From Desulfocucumis sp964643075 (GTDB lineage: Bacteria > Bacillota > Desulfotomaculia > Desulfotomaculales > Desulfocucumaceae): a DNA stretch of 64,000 nucleotides. Below are positions 49,784 to 58,173 of the stretch, piece by piece. The DNA lies in assembly GCA_964643075.1 (NCBI GenBank), contig CAZXQO010000005.1, positions 1 through 64,000 on the forward strand. Direction: 5' to 3'. A program made the position numbers and the translations under genes. The notes under the pieces were generated by a model that had not been told where the DNA came from, ran no database searches, and saw nothing but the letters and a program-made list of their open reading frames with translations. The first letter of the stretch is position 1; each line of letters opens with the position of its first letter.

Positions 49784-51690
49784 AGCATCTTATTATAGGA
49801 ACCGCTGGACACGTAGACCATGGCAAAACCACTCTGGTGAAAGCACTTACAGGGATAGATACAGACCGCCTGAGGGAAGAAAAAGAGAGGGGCATATCTA
49901 TTGAACTTGGTTTTGCCCACCTGGCATTGCCCGGGGGCAAAAAGGCGGGACTGGTGGACGTACCCGGGCATGAAAGGTTTATCAAAAATATGCTTGCCGG
50001 TGTGGGCGGCATAGACATGGTCATGCTGGTGGTTGCCGCCGACGAGGGAGTAATGCCCCAAACCAGGGAACACCTGGATATCGTCCAGCTCTTGCAGGTC
50101 GAGCGGGGGATAGTTGTACTCACCAAAGTAGATATGGTGGATGAAGAATGGCTGGAACTGGTTAGGGAAGAATTAACGGATTATTTAAAGGAGACATTTC
50201 TGGCCGGCGCTCCGCTAGTGGAGGTTTCTGCAATAACCGGCCAGGGGTTGCAGGAACTTAAAGAGACTTTGGCCCGGGTGGCCGGCGACCTGATTGAAAA
50301 ACCTGCGTCCGGCGCCATGAGACTTCCTGTAGACAGGGTTTTTACCATTACGGGCTTCGGCACTGTGGTGACGGGTACTTTGGTATCAGGACAAATTTCC
50401 GTCGGTGAAAATGTGGATATCTTGCCCCGGCGCTTGACGGCCAGGGTACGCTCTTTACAGGTTCACGGTGGTAAGGTCGAAACTGCCGTAGCCGGGCAAA
50501 GGGTAGCTGTGAATCTTTCCGGTATTGAGGTGCAGCAGGTGCCCAGAGGCAGTTTGCTGGCCTCGCCGGGAAGTCTCAGCCCCTCCCGGCGGATGGATGT
50601 TAAACTTTCCCTATTGAAAAACGCCAGGGAATTGAAAAACAGGTCCAGGGTAAGGATTTATCTGGGTACAGCAGAAATACTCGGGCGTGTGGTGCTGCTG
50701 GACAGGGAGGAATTGAAGTCCGGTGGGGAGGCATATGCCCAACTTGAGCTTGAAGAAATCGCCGCTGCGGGCAGGGGTGACAAATTTGTCATCCGCTCAT
50801 ACTCTCCCATGCTAACCATCGGCGGAGGCAGAATAATAGAACCTATTCCCCAAAAGCATAAAAGAATGAAGGAAGATGTAATTAACGCTCTGATCACTAG
50901 AGAGAAGGGTACCCCCGCTGAATTGGCGGGGCAGTATCTTAACAGCAGGCCGGGCATGATGACTGCCGGAGAGCTGGCGGATATTTCAGGGCTGTCCCGG
51001 GGGGAAGCAGCAGGCGCCCTGGATGGGCTGGAGGCTTCCGGAACAGTGGTGCAAACAGTCTTCGAAGGTATTAAATATTATGCCTCCTCCGTTACCTATG
51101 ATAAATGGACCGGGGAAGTAACGGCGTTGGTTAATGCTTATCACGGGCATTATCCCCTGCGGGAGGGCTTTCCCAGGGAGGAGTTGCGCTCAAGAAAGTT
51201 TCCGAATCTGGGGCAGAAGCAATTTCAAGCTCTTCTGCAGATCATGGAGAATGACGGGAAAATAGTTTTAGGAGTTAATTCCATTGCCCTGCCGGGATTT
51301 AAGGCTGAACCAGGGGATACCTACGGCAAAGCTGTGCAGGCTATTGAAAAAATATACCAGACTAACGGTTGCCAGCCGCCTGCCTGGACTGAGGCGGTAA
51401 CTAAAACGGCCCTGCCCAAGGGACAGGACCAGGAAATCCTGCAATACTTTTTGCGCAGGGGGACGCTGGTGAAGGTAACCGACGAACTTTATTTTCACCC
51501 GGACGCCCTGCGTAAAGCCAGGGAAAAGATGCAGCTTTTTTTGGCGGAGAAAGGCCAAATTACCGTGGGTGAGGCCAGGGATTTGCTTGACACTTCCAGA
51601 AAATACGCCCTTCCCCTGTTGGAATTTTTTGACCGGGAGAAGGTTACCAGAAGAGTAGGCGATTTAAGGGTTCCCGGCCGTGCACTCTAG
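49780..51690 (+). CDS. selB: Selenocysteine-specific elongation factor
   Basis: 636 residues. G1 in IGTAGHVDHGKTTLVK (residues 4-19), 'DRLREEKERGISIELGFA', DVPGHERF (G3) and TKVDMVD (G4). The C-terminal part has winged-helix modules ('GMMTAGELADISGLSRGEAAGALDGLEASGTV...', 'TLVKVTDELYFHPDALR') that bind the SECIS hairpin. TTG 49780 has GGGAGG 7-8 bases upstream. The selA-selB coupling indicates that the genome uses selenocysteine. Confidence 0.95.
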   Translation: MKHLIIGTAGHVDHGKTTLVKALTGIDTDRLREEKERGISIELGFAHLALPGGKKAGLVDVPGHERFIKNMLAGVGGIDMVMLVVAADEGVMPQTREHLDIVQLLQVERGIVVLTKVDMVDEEWLELVREELTDYLKETFLAGAPLVEVSAITGQGLQELKETLARVAGDLIEKPASGAMRLPVDRVFTITGFGTVVTGTLVSGQISVGENVDILPRRLTARVRSLQVHGGKVETAVAGQRVAVNLSGIEVQQVPRGSLLASPGSLSPSRRMDVKLSLLKNARELKNRSRVRIYLGTAEILGRVVLLDREELKSGGEAYAQLELEEIAAAGRGDKFVIRSYSPMLTIGGGRIIEPIPQKHKRMKEDVINALITREKGTPAELAGQYLNSRPGMMTAGELADISGLSRGEAAGALDGLEASGTVVQTVFEGIKYYASSVTYDKWTGEVTALVNAYHGHYPLREGFPREELRSRKFPNLGQKQFQALLQIMENDGKIVLGVNSIALPGFKAEPGDTYGKAVQAIEKIYQTNGCQPPAWTEAVTKTALPKGQDQEILQYFLRRGTLVKVTDELYFHPDALRKAREKMQLFLAEKGQITVGEARDLLDTSRKYALPLLEFFDREKVTRRVGDLRVPGRAL

Positions 51691-51827
51691 GAGGCCGTTG
51701 AAAAACTGCGCCTGGCATTTGGGAAGTGTGAAGTGAGTGGTTAGAAGTGAGTGTCATAAGGGAATTCACTTTAAACGAATTCCTCCTCTAGCTTCCCACA
51801 TCTCACCTCTCAATTTTGACCGGCCTC
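51691..51827. repeat. MITE-like element with terminal inverted repeats
   Basis: The ends GAGGCCGTTGAAAA and TTTTGACCGGCCTC match in inverted orientation at 12 of 14 positions, 137 bases apart. Positions 51691-51727 also recur at 34134-34171. An internal AAGTGA...TCACTT stem is present. No target duplication is obvious. It carries no coding sequence. Confidence 0.6.
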
Positions 51828-51853
51828 TAAATTAGAGCCTTAGATAAGCAACA

Positions 51854-52300
51854 TTATTTTTGTTTCAGGGGCCACATGAACAGTCCTGTTTCTTCATCAA
51901 AGACGCGGTGGAATGTTTTATCCTCTTCAGGCATGTATTCATTGATTATATATTCGCAGGAAAATACCTCGGTGCCTTCCAGTAGATGACCGCCCACCAT
52001 TTTCCCCTCGTTGTTCATTAGGGCAATGTGGGCGTGAATGTAAGATGCGTCGTCCATGATGGAGATATTGCCTTGCAGGCTGATGATTTCAAGGTGATAG
52101 TCAAACTCCAGGGAAGAATACTCACTGCCTTCCTGTGGGAAAAATCCCACTTTGGCCTTGCTGACCGCGCCAATGGCCTGCACCTTGCCAAGGCGAATGT
52201 TCTCTTCATGGCATAGCCGGGTTAGCTCTCCTAAAAGATCACTGCCTTTGGGAAGTCGCCCGATCAGTGTTCTGCCCCGGGATACTGGTTGTGGAAACAT
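51854..52300 (-). CDS. PPC/DUF296 domain protein
   Basis: 148 residues, entirely one PPC domain: 'RLPKGSDLLGELTRLCHEENIRLGKVQAIGAVSKAKVGFF' and 'YIHAHIALMNNEGKMVGGHLLEGTEV' with the H-x-H and GGHL residues that bind metal in bacterial members. Bacterial PPC proteins lack the AT-hook of plant relatives; the function is unknown. GAGG lies upstream of ATG 52300. Confidence 0.85.
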   Translation of the reverse strand: MFPQPVSRGRTLIGRLPKGSDLLGELTRLCHEENIRLGKVQAIGAVSKAKVGFFPQEGSEYSSLEFDYHLEIISLQGNISIMDDASYIHAHIALMNNEGKMVGGHLLEGTEVFSCEYIINEYMPEEDKTFHRVFDEETGLFMWPLKQK

Positions 52301-52485
52301 AATTTACCTCCTCTATCTGTTTTTGTACTAAATAAGATTGTAATATTGTATACAAAAGGCAAAATAGTTGTTTTTCTTTTCTGCAATGATTATGTATATC
52401 CCTTCTGGAAATTGAAAAATTTTAATAAAAAATTTTTCATCATATTGTCTACTGCAAAATAATTGAGAGGGAGTGATCCTTATCC

Positions 52486-53640
52486 GTGGAAAGTCCTGAA
52501 CAAATTATCCTTAAAGAGGTAGCCGCAAGTGGCTCTGTTACCTTTAAGGAATTCATGAATTTGGCTTTATATCACCCGCAGGCCGGATACTACATGCGGG
52601 GCGACAATAAAATCGGGATAGAGGGCGACTTCTACACCAGTTCCGATGTAACCCCTCTGTTTGGCTACGTCCTGGCCGGGCAGTTCGCCCAGATGTGGGC
52701 CTTACTGGGCAGCCCGCCGCAATGGCATATGGTGGAATACGGCGCCGGCAAGGGAAAGCTGGCTTTTGATGTGCTGACCCGCCTGCGGGATTACCATCCG
52801 GATGCCTATGAAGGTCTTCAATATTACATAATTGAAATAAGCCCTGCCATGAGAGAACTGCAGCAAAAAAAACTGGAAAGCGAACCTGATCTGGCCGGTA
52901 AGGTGGCCTGGGTGTCCCGGCTGGAAGAAATAAACTTCGCCAGCGGCATAACAGGCTGCGTTTTTTCCAATGAGTTGGTGGATGCCTTTCCCGTGCATCG
53001 CATAAGGAAAACCGGGGCAGAGTTGAAAGAGATATATATAAAGCCCGTTGCCGGTGGGCTGATTGAGGAAGAGTGCCCTCTTTCCAGCCGGGAGTTGATA
53101 AATTACACTGATTTATTTGATATCAGACTGGAAGATGGCCAGACGGCAGAGATCAACCTGGCTGCGGAAGGATGGCTGCAAGAAGTAGCTGTAAATATTT
53201 CCAGGGGATTTTTGCTAACCATAGATTATGGCGGCGAAACGATGGATTTATATAATCCCATGCGACCCAGGGGCACCCTGCGCTGCTACAGCCGGCACGA
53301 ATTACTGGACAGCCCCCTGGAGCGGCCTGGTTGCTGCGACATTACCGCCCACGTGAACTTTTCAGCGCTGCGGATATGGGGAGAAAGGTTCGGGCTAAAG
53401 GTGGCTGGATTTACTAATCAGATGAACTTTTTAATTAACCTGGGCATAATTGAAATGATCGGCGGCCGGAACAATTATTCTTTTGATCTAAAGGCCATGA
53501 AGGAAACCATGGCGGTGAAGAAAATAATCATGCCTGAGGGTATGGGTAATATATTCAGGGTTTTGGCTCAGTACAAAGGGCTTACTGAAAAGCCGCTGAT
53601 GAAGGGTTTTACAACAGGGAGCAAGGCGGTAAGACGGTAA
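52486..53640 (+). CDS. MidA-like class I SAM-dependent methyltransferase
   Basis: 384 residues of the MidA/NDUFAF7 family: 'VTFKEFMNLALYHPQAGYYMRGDNKIGIEGDFYTSSDVTPLFG', 'MVEYGAGKGKLAFDVL' (SAM site), 'VFSNELVDAFPVHRI' and 'FLLTIDYGGE'. The eukaryotic relative methylates an Arg of a complex I subunit; the bacterial target is not known. GTG at 52486 is used with GGGAGTGA about 10 bases upstream. Confidence 0.85.
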   Translation: MESPEQIILKEVAASGSVTFKEFMNLALYHPQAGYYMRGDNKIGIEGDFYTSSDVTPLFGYVLAGQFAQMWALLGSPPQWHMVEYGAGKGKLAFDVLTRLRDYHPDAYEGLQYYIIEISPAMRELQQKKLESEPDLAGKVAWVSRLEEINFASGITGCVFSNELVDAFPVHRIRKTGAELKEIYIKPVAGGLIEEECPLSSRELINYTDLFDIRLEDGQTAEINLAAEGWLQEVAVNISRGFLLTIDYGGETMDLYNPMRPRGTLRCYSRHELLDSPLERPGCCDITAHVNFSALRIWGERFGLKVAGFTNQMNFLINLGIIEMIGGRNNYSFDLKAMKETMAVKKIIMPEGMGNIFRVLAQYKGLTEKPLMKGFTTGSKAVRR

Positions 53641-53690
53641 AGAAGAATATGTAAAAATATTGAAGGCCGGATTAGGCAACGGGGGGAAGT

Positions 53691-54071
53691 ATGAAAAACT
53701 TTTATATTGAGGAAGGCGAGGGAAAACACAAGGTTTTTCTTTGGGCAGCGGTAACCGGCGACGGCATACTGGTTAATATTTTGGGCGGCGAAAAGCCCCA
53801 CCTGGGAGCGGTGGTGGTGAGCCTGCCCAGGCCAAGAATTGCAGACCCCTCCGTAACCAGTTGTACCACCTCTGTGCTGCCTCTGCCCGGACACAAAGAC
53901 GACGAGGCTGCCAGGCCGGTGGCGGAATTGCTGGCCAAAGGCACAGGCCAATCTGTGAGTGTGGCGGTGGGCATGCATATTCATGAGGCTAAAAAAGAGG
54001 ATATTGACAAACTACTCCATAACACCAGGGTGGCAGCTTACAGATTGCTCAAATTGATGGACATAGAGTAG
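53691..54071 (+). CDS. LpdD-like (prenylated-flavin chaperone-like) protein
   Basis: 126 residues matching the small LpdD-like family: 'GKHKVFLWAAVTGDGILVNILGGEKPHLGAVVVSLPRPR', 'TSVLPLPGHKDDEAARPVAELLAKGTGQSVSVAVGMHIHEAKKEDI'. In gallate decarboxylase loci LpdD-type proteins help load prenylated FMN. No ubiD-type gene is near, so the role is unproven. GGGGGGAAG lies 4 bases before ATG 53691. Confidence 0.65.
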   Translation: MKNFYIEEGEGKHKVFLWAAVTGDGILVNILGGEKPHLGAVVVSLPRPRIADPSVTSCTTSVLPLPGHKDDEAARPVAELLAKGTGQSVSVAVGMHIHEAKKEDIDKLLHNTRVAAYRLLKLMDIE

Positions 54072-54146
54072 CTGGAAAAAATAGTCACCTCAGCCATGGG
54101 ATTTTATATCTTTCAGCGGGGAAAGATACTAATCGAGGAGGTGATT

Positions 54147-54317
54147 ATGTTGACACAGGATTGTAAATCTACCAAGTCCGGCCCGGGTTGCGGCAAAGAA
54201 TCCACCACCCTGACCGACTCTGTCAGCAGTTCTTCAGATAGTTCGGCCAGCGATTCTTCCGCCAGTTCGGCAAGTGATTGCGCGGTTGAAGGCAACTCGG
54301 AGGAATGTCCGAAATAA
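54147..54317 (+). CDS. Small Ser/Asp/Ala-rich, Cys-containing protein (56 aa)
   Basis: GAGGAGGTG lies 3 bases before ATG 54147. A short front (MLTQDCKSTKSGPGCGKES) is followed by a low-complexity Ser/Asp/Ala run and a DCAVEGNSEECPK end; cysteines at 6, 15, 45 and 54. It has its own terminator and precedes the iron-uptake genes. Metal binding is conceivable. No family is recognised. Confidence 0.55.
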   Translation: MLTQDCKSTKSGPGCGKESTTLTDSVSSSSDSSASDSSASSASDCAVEGNSEECPK

Positions 54318-54368
54318 ATATTTGGCATTGTAGATTAAGGCAAAAATATTTACTAAGTCAAGTAAATT

Positions 54369-54400
54369 AAGGCGGAGTAATCCGCCTTATGCCTTTTTAG
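54369..54400 (+). terminator. Terminator before feoA
   Basis: AAGGCGGA (54369-54376) pairs with TCCGCCTT (54381-54388) and is followed by ATGCCTTTTT. It isolates the small gene upstream from feoAB. Confidence 0.8.
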
Positions 54401-54416
54401 CAGAAATAATTTGCTA

Positions 54417-54510
54417 TTGACTAAAAGCAGTTTGGAGGGTATTATGGTAGTGATAATCATTATCAATGAACCGCCATATTTTTTTAACCAGTCAATGATA
54501 ATGAATATCA
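54417..54510 (+). promoter_or_regulatory. feoAB promoter with two Fur boxes
   Basis: Promoter TTGACT (54417-54422) and TATTAT (54440-54445), spacing 17. A perfect 7-1-7 Fur box TGATAATCATTATCA lies at 54451-54465, on the transcription start. A second, TGATAATGAATATCA (one mismatch), lies at 54496-54510. Iron-loaded Fur would block transcription here. Confidence 0.88.
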
Positions 54511-54532
54511 TTAGCGAAGGAGGAGTGCCGTT

Positions 54533-54751
54533 ATGACTCTGGACAGGGTTAAAAGAGGCCGTCTCTGCAGAATTATATCAATGCCTTCAGAGCAGGTCAG
54601 GGATCAGTGTATTAGACTTGGTATATGTGAAGGCGAGACTGTAAACTGCTGTGAAATTGTTCCGGCCGGACCGGTAGTAATAAGAAAAAAGAGGCAGGAA
54701 ATTGCCATTGGCAGGGCGCTGGCCAAAAAAATAGCAGTTGAAGAAATCTGA
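54533..54751 (+). CDS. feoA: Ferrous iron transport protein A
   Basis: 72 residues with the SH3-like FeoA fold: 'TLDRVKRGRLCRIISMPSEQVRDQCIRLGICEGETVNCCEIVPAGPVVIRKKRQEIAIGRALAKKI'. It assists FeoB in Fe(II) uptake. GAAGGAGG lies 7 bases before ATG 54533. It follows the two Fur boxes and precedes feoB. Confidence 0.93.
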   Translation: MTLDRVKRGRLCRIISMPSEQVRDQCIRLGICEGETVNCCEIVPAGPVVIRKKRQEIAIGRALAKKIAVEEI

Positions 54752-54760
54752 TTCAGTAAG

Positions 54761-54869
54761 TATTCAGGAGTCAGGAGTCAGAATGAGAGAACCGGCGAAA
54801 ATAACAGGAATCAGTATGAGAGTACGGTTTATTTGTCTTGAAATATTCTGAATTCTGAATACCTGATAA
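54761..54869. repeat. Degenerate inverted-repeat element between feoA and feoB
   Basis: TATTCAGGAGTCAGGAGTC at the left and ATTCTGAATTCTGAATACC at the right are imperfect inverted copies of a CAGGA/TTCTGAAT theme. Non-coding. It may be a decayed intergenic repeat; it lies within the feoA-feoB transcript. Confidence 0.5.
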
Positions 54870-54907
54870 CCACAAGCTTAAAATAAAAAATTCTGGAGGA
54901 AAGTACA

Positions 54908-56890
54908 ATGTCAGGCTGCCATCAAACCTCTGATTATAAGGAAGAAATGAACACCGGCAGAAAGAAAATAGTGCTGGCAGGCAATCCGAATACGGGAAAA
55001 TCGGTATTTTTCAACCATTTCACCGGGATATACGTGGATGTATCCAATTATCCCGGCACCACTCTGGAAATTTCTTGCGGTAGGTACGGCGCCTACAGCG
55101 TTTTTGATACACCGGGGGTATATGGGATTTCATCATTTAACGACGAGGAGACTGTGGCCAGGGATATTATCCTGGGTGCGGATCTGGTTATTAACGTGGT
55201 GTCTGCGGTTCACCTGGAAAGGGATCTTTTCCTGACCCAGCAGCTTATTGACACCGGGATACCGGTTATAGTGGCTCTAAATATGATTGATGAAGCTGGA
55301 AAGCTGGGCATGGAAATTGACGTTGAGGCGCTGGCTGATATGCTTGGTGTGCCGGTAATACCTACAGTGGCGATTAAGAAAGAAGGCTTTGACAGGTTGG
55401 CATCCTCCCTTATAAAAGCCCGCCCGGGCAATAAAACACCGGAACTGCAAGTAATGCTGGAATCTTTAAGTCTGGAACACGGGGTACCGCATGGTGAGGC
55501 GCTGTTAATTCTGGAGGGCGACCCGGTAGTGGCAGGGCGTTGGGGTATGGTGCCCGGGGACAGCAGGGAGATAATCTATAGAAAAAGAAGAATGCATGTA
55601 AATAATATCTGCAGCAGTATTGTCAGGGAAACATACACTGGCACTGGATTTGCCTCCCGCCTGAGCCGCTGGATGATCAGGCCGATAACCGGAATACCCT
55701 TATTGGCATTCAGCCTGTGGGCCATGTACAAATTCGTGGGGGTTTTTGTGGCCGGCACCGTGGTCGGCATAACTGAAGGCAAAATTATGCTCGGGATATT
55801 TGAGCCTGCTGTGAGGAGCCTGGTGGGGTACATAATGCCCCTGAATTCCCTGCCCGGTACAATACTTGCCGGCGAATTCGGGCTGCTGACCATGACCTTT
55901 ACCTATCTGCTGGGGCTGCTGCTGCCCCTGGTGGTAGCGTTTTATTTTATGCTGGCCCTTTTTGAGGATTCCGGCTACCTGCCCAGGATAGCCACCCTGG
56001 TGGACCGGCTGCTTACGGGAGTCGGTCTAAACGGACGGGGGGTGATACCAATTATCCTTGGCTTCGGCTGCGTGACCATGGCCACCATTACAACCAGACT
56101 GCTGGCCTCCGACAGGGAGAAAAAAATAGCCATTTTTCTCCTGGGGCTTACCATTCCATGTTCGGCTCAACTGGGTGTTATAGCAGGAATGCTGTCCGGT
56201 CTGGGACCTGAATACGTGTTGCTCTACGTTACGGTTATTTTCGCTGTGCTGGTGGTGTCAGGGACAGCCCTGAACACTATGTTGCCGGGTGAGTCTTCGC
56301 ATCTGTTGATCGATCTGCCACCGCTAAGGCTGCCCAGACCGGTAAATATAATTCGTAAAACGGGCATCAAATCATATGCCTTTCTGAAAGAGGCTGCCCC
56401 CCTTTTCGCCCTGGGCGCACTGATTATCAGCGCACTTCAATTAACCGGCGTGCTGGCATACATTCAGCGCTTGCTTGCACCGCTGACAGTGGCCTGGCTG
56501 GGGCTTCCCCCCGAGGCCGCAACCGCCTTTGTGATGGGCCTGGTAAGGCGGGATTTCGGTGCGGCAGGTTTAAACAGCCTTGCCCTTGGTCATTTGCAGG
56601 CAGTGGTGGCACTGGTAGTGATTACCCTATTCGTTCCCTGCATTGCATCAATCATGGTAATTTTCAAAGAACGTTCCAGAGGTGAGGCGCTTTGGATCTG
56701 GGGGGGAAGCGTATTTATAGCGTTTCTCACCGGGGGGCTGATAAATCATCTATCCAGGCTGATCACTTGTGGAAATAGTCAACACACCCCATTAATACTG
56801 GCTTTTGCGGCAATGGCGTCTGCTTTTGGAGTTGCGCTGCTGCTGCGGCTACTGACCTGGCACAGAAAGAAACCTGGATATAACACATAA
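54908..56890 (+). CDS. feoB: Ferrous iron transporter FeoB
   Basis: 660 residues. The cytoplasmic G domain has LAGNPNTGKSVFF (G1, about residue 18-30), 'SNYPGTTLE' (G2), FDTPGVYG (G3) and LNMIDEAGK (G4). The membrane part contains two Gate-type regions: 'LFEDSGYLPRIATLVDRLL' and 'TGLVRRDFGAAGL'-type motif (here MGLVRRDFGAAGLNSL). It imports Fe(II). GGAGG lies 8 bases before ATG 54908. Shorter than E. coli FeoB (773) but typical for Firmicutes. Confidence 0.95.
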   Translation: MSGCHQTSDYKEEMNTGRKKIVLAGNPNTGKSVFFNHFTGIYVDVSNYPGTTLEISCGRYGAYSVFDTPGVYGISSFNDEETVARDIILGADLVINVVSAVHLERDLFLTQQLIDTGIPVIVALNMIDEAGKLGMEIDVEALADMLGVPVIPTVAIKKEGFDRLASSLIKARPGNKTPELQVMLESLSLEHGVPHGEALLILEGDPVVAGRWGMVPGDSREIIYRKRRMHVNNICSSIVRETYTGTGFASRLSRWMIRPITGIPLLAFSLWAMYKFVGVFVAGTVVGITEGKIMLGIFEPAVRSLVGYIMPLNSLPGTILAGEFGLLTMTFTYLLGLLLPLVVAFYFMLALFEDSGYLPRIATLVDRLLTGVGLNGRGVIPIILGFGCVTMATITTRLLASDREKKIAIFLLGLTIPCSAQLGVIAGMLSGLGPEYVLLYVTVIFAVLVVSGTALNTMLPGESSHLLIDLPPLRLPRPVNIIRKTGIKSYAFLKEAAPLFALGALIISALQLTGVLAYIQRLLAPLTVAWLGLPPEAATAFVMGLVRRDFGAAGLNSLALGHLQAVVALVVITLFVPCIASIMVIFKERSRGEALWIWGGSVFIAFLTGGLINHLSRLITCGNSQHTPLILAFAAMASAFGVALLLRLLTWHRKKPGYNT

Positions 56891-56942
56891 ATTGGTGGAT
56901 AAGTTAATAAGTTAGGTGCCTGGCACCATGGGGGTGATACGG

Positions 56943-57125
56943 GTGAGCGGGGAAAAAGATTATATTATTTGTAAGCAATGCGGCTATAAGAATGACCTGT
57001 TTACCGGATTTCGCTGCCCCCGCTGTATGGCACTGCTGCTGTCGTGCGGCTCCTGCAGCGGAAACTGTAAAAAATGTATGTCAACGTCTTCTACAAAGGC
57101 AAAGAATCAGACGGGGAAACCATAG
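56943..57125 (+). CDS. Cys-rich zinc-ribbon-like small protein after feoB
   Basis: 60 residues with nine cysteines: CKQC near residue 10, CPRC near 24, and a CGSCSGNCKKC knot near 35-45. GTG at 56943 is used (GGGGGTGAT 4 bases upstream). It follows feoB by 52 bases on the same strand. It might be a metal- or cluster-binding partner, functionally like FeoC, but it has no FeoC sequence pattern. Confidence 0.6.
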   Translation: MSGEKDYIICKQCGYKNDLFTGFRCPRCMALLLSCGSCSGNCKKCMSTSSTKAKNQTGKP

Positions 57126-57265
57126 AACCTCCCAGGGAAAACCAGATTTAAATGGTTTTTTCTGATTTTTCGCAGGAGATTTGCATAGCCCGTAGAAAAT
57201 GGAATAATCATAACATAGTGCGATAAATATCTGGGGGTAATCTGATTTAAAAAGGAGAGGCCGGA

Positions 57266-57745
57266 ATGAATGTACTGGGCCTGCTTATCGCTATTTTGTT
57301 TTTTGCCGCCGGAGTGGCCGGCACTGTGTTGCCGGCGCTTCCTGGCGTGCCGCTAATTTTTCTGGGCATGGTTATATACGGACTATTCACCGGCTTTTAC
57401 AACCTGTCGCTGTGGTTTTTTATATTGCAGGCTGCCGCCGTAGCGTTGGTTTTTTTTATTGATTTTGCCGCTAACGCCTGGGGAGTACACAGATATGGCG
57501 GCTCCCAAGCTGCTATATGGGGCAGCATAGCCGGACTTGTGCTAGGTATACTGCTGCTGGGCCCGCTGGGGATTATTCTGGGGCCGTTCCTGGGTGCGGT
57601 GGCCGGAGAATTGATAGACAAAAAGCCCCTGGACAGGGCGGTCAGGGTCGGATTCGGAACCCTGTTGGGGCTGGCGGGAGGTACGGTTCTAAAGCTGGTG
57701 GTGGAAGCAGGCATGATCATCTGGTTCTTTATGCTGGTCTGGTAA
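57266..57745 (+). CDS. DUF456-family membrane protein
   Basis: 159 residues, four to five membrane helices, with the family pattern 'AGVAGTVLPALPGVPLIFLGMVIYG' and 'GSIAGLVLGILLLGPLGIILGPFLGAVAGELI'. Function unknown. GGAGAGG lies 6-7 bases before ATG 57266. A terminator-like AAAACCA/TGGTTTTTT hairpin stands upstream near 57138. Confidence 0.85.
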   Translation: MNVLGLLIAILFFAAGVAGTVLPALPGVPLIFLGMVIYGLFTGFYNLSLWFFILQAAAVALVFFIDFAANAWGVHRYGGSQAAIWGSIAGLVLGILLLGPLGIILGPFLGAVAGELIDKKPLDRAVRVGFGTLLGLAGGTVLKLVVEAGMIIWFFMLVW

Positions 57746-57756
57746 CCAATTCCACG

Positions 57757-57785
57757 TTGACTTTTGTGGTGAGATATTGCATAAT
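57757..57785 (+). promoter_or_regulatory. Promoter of tRNA-Pro(CGG)
   Basis: TTGACT (57757-57762) and CATAAT (57780-57785), spacing 17, 21 bases before the tRNA. Confidence 0.65.
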
Positions 57786-57806
57786 ATATTTTGTGTCAAG
57801 TAATAA

Positions 57807-57883
57807 CGGGGCATAGCTCAGTTTGGTAGAGCGCACGGTTCGGGACCGTGAGGCCGCACGTTCAAGTCGTGTTGCCCCGACCA
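57807..57883 (+). tRNA. tRNA-Pro (anticodon CGG)
   Basis: Acceptor CGGGGCA pairs with TGCCCCG, CCA is encoded, anticodon arm CACGG-TTCGGGA-CCGTG (anticodon CGG), T arm GTTCAAGTC. Two of the proline isoacceptors (GGG and CGG) thus lie in this window 32 kb apart. Confidence 0.95.
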
Positions 57884-57885
57884 CT

Positions 57886-57928
57886 AAAAACCCGTAAAGC
57901 CTTAAAGAAAGGGCTTTACGGGTTTTTC
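57886..57928 (+). terminator. Terminator of tRNA-Pro(CGG)
   Basis: AAAAACCCGTAAAGCC pairs with GGGCTTTACGGGTTTTT across about 9 bases. Its stem shares the core of the terminator behind tRNA-Pro(GGG). Confidence 0.85.
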
Positions 57929-58173
57929 TTATATGAATAGATGTACAAGGCAACTTCAACCATTCCTGCCAGGGAGTATTATTACCATCAAGACCCATAT
58001 ATACATGTTTATGGTTCGCAACCATTATAAGCAAATGCGCCATGTTAGCAGGGGCACGGCTGTTGCTTTATTATTTGCTTCGGAGTTTTTTATTGGGCAA
58101 ATATTTCCCGGGAGGACAAACCATGATATAATGTTAACTCAGAAATATTAAGTAAAATCGGGAGGGGATTGTT

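Noticed and set aside
51691..51853. Possible selC (tRNA-Sec) after selB
   Set aside because: The region folds as inverted repeats of a MITE-like element and has no tRNA arms or anticodon TCA.
54444..54535. A 30-codon open frame with GGAGGG before ATG, ending in ATGA overlap with feoA, spanning both Fur boxes
   Set aside because: Its ATG lies within the -10 element of the feoA promoter, so the codon is not in the transcript.
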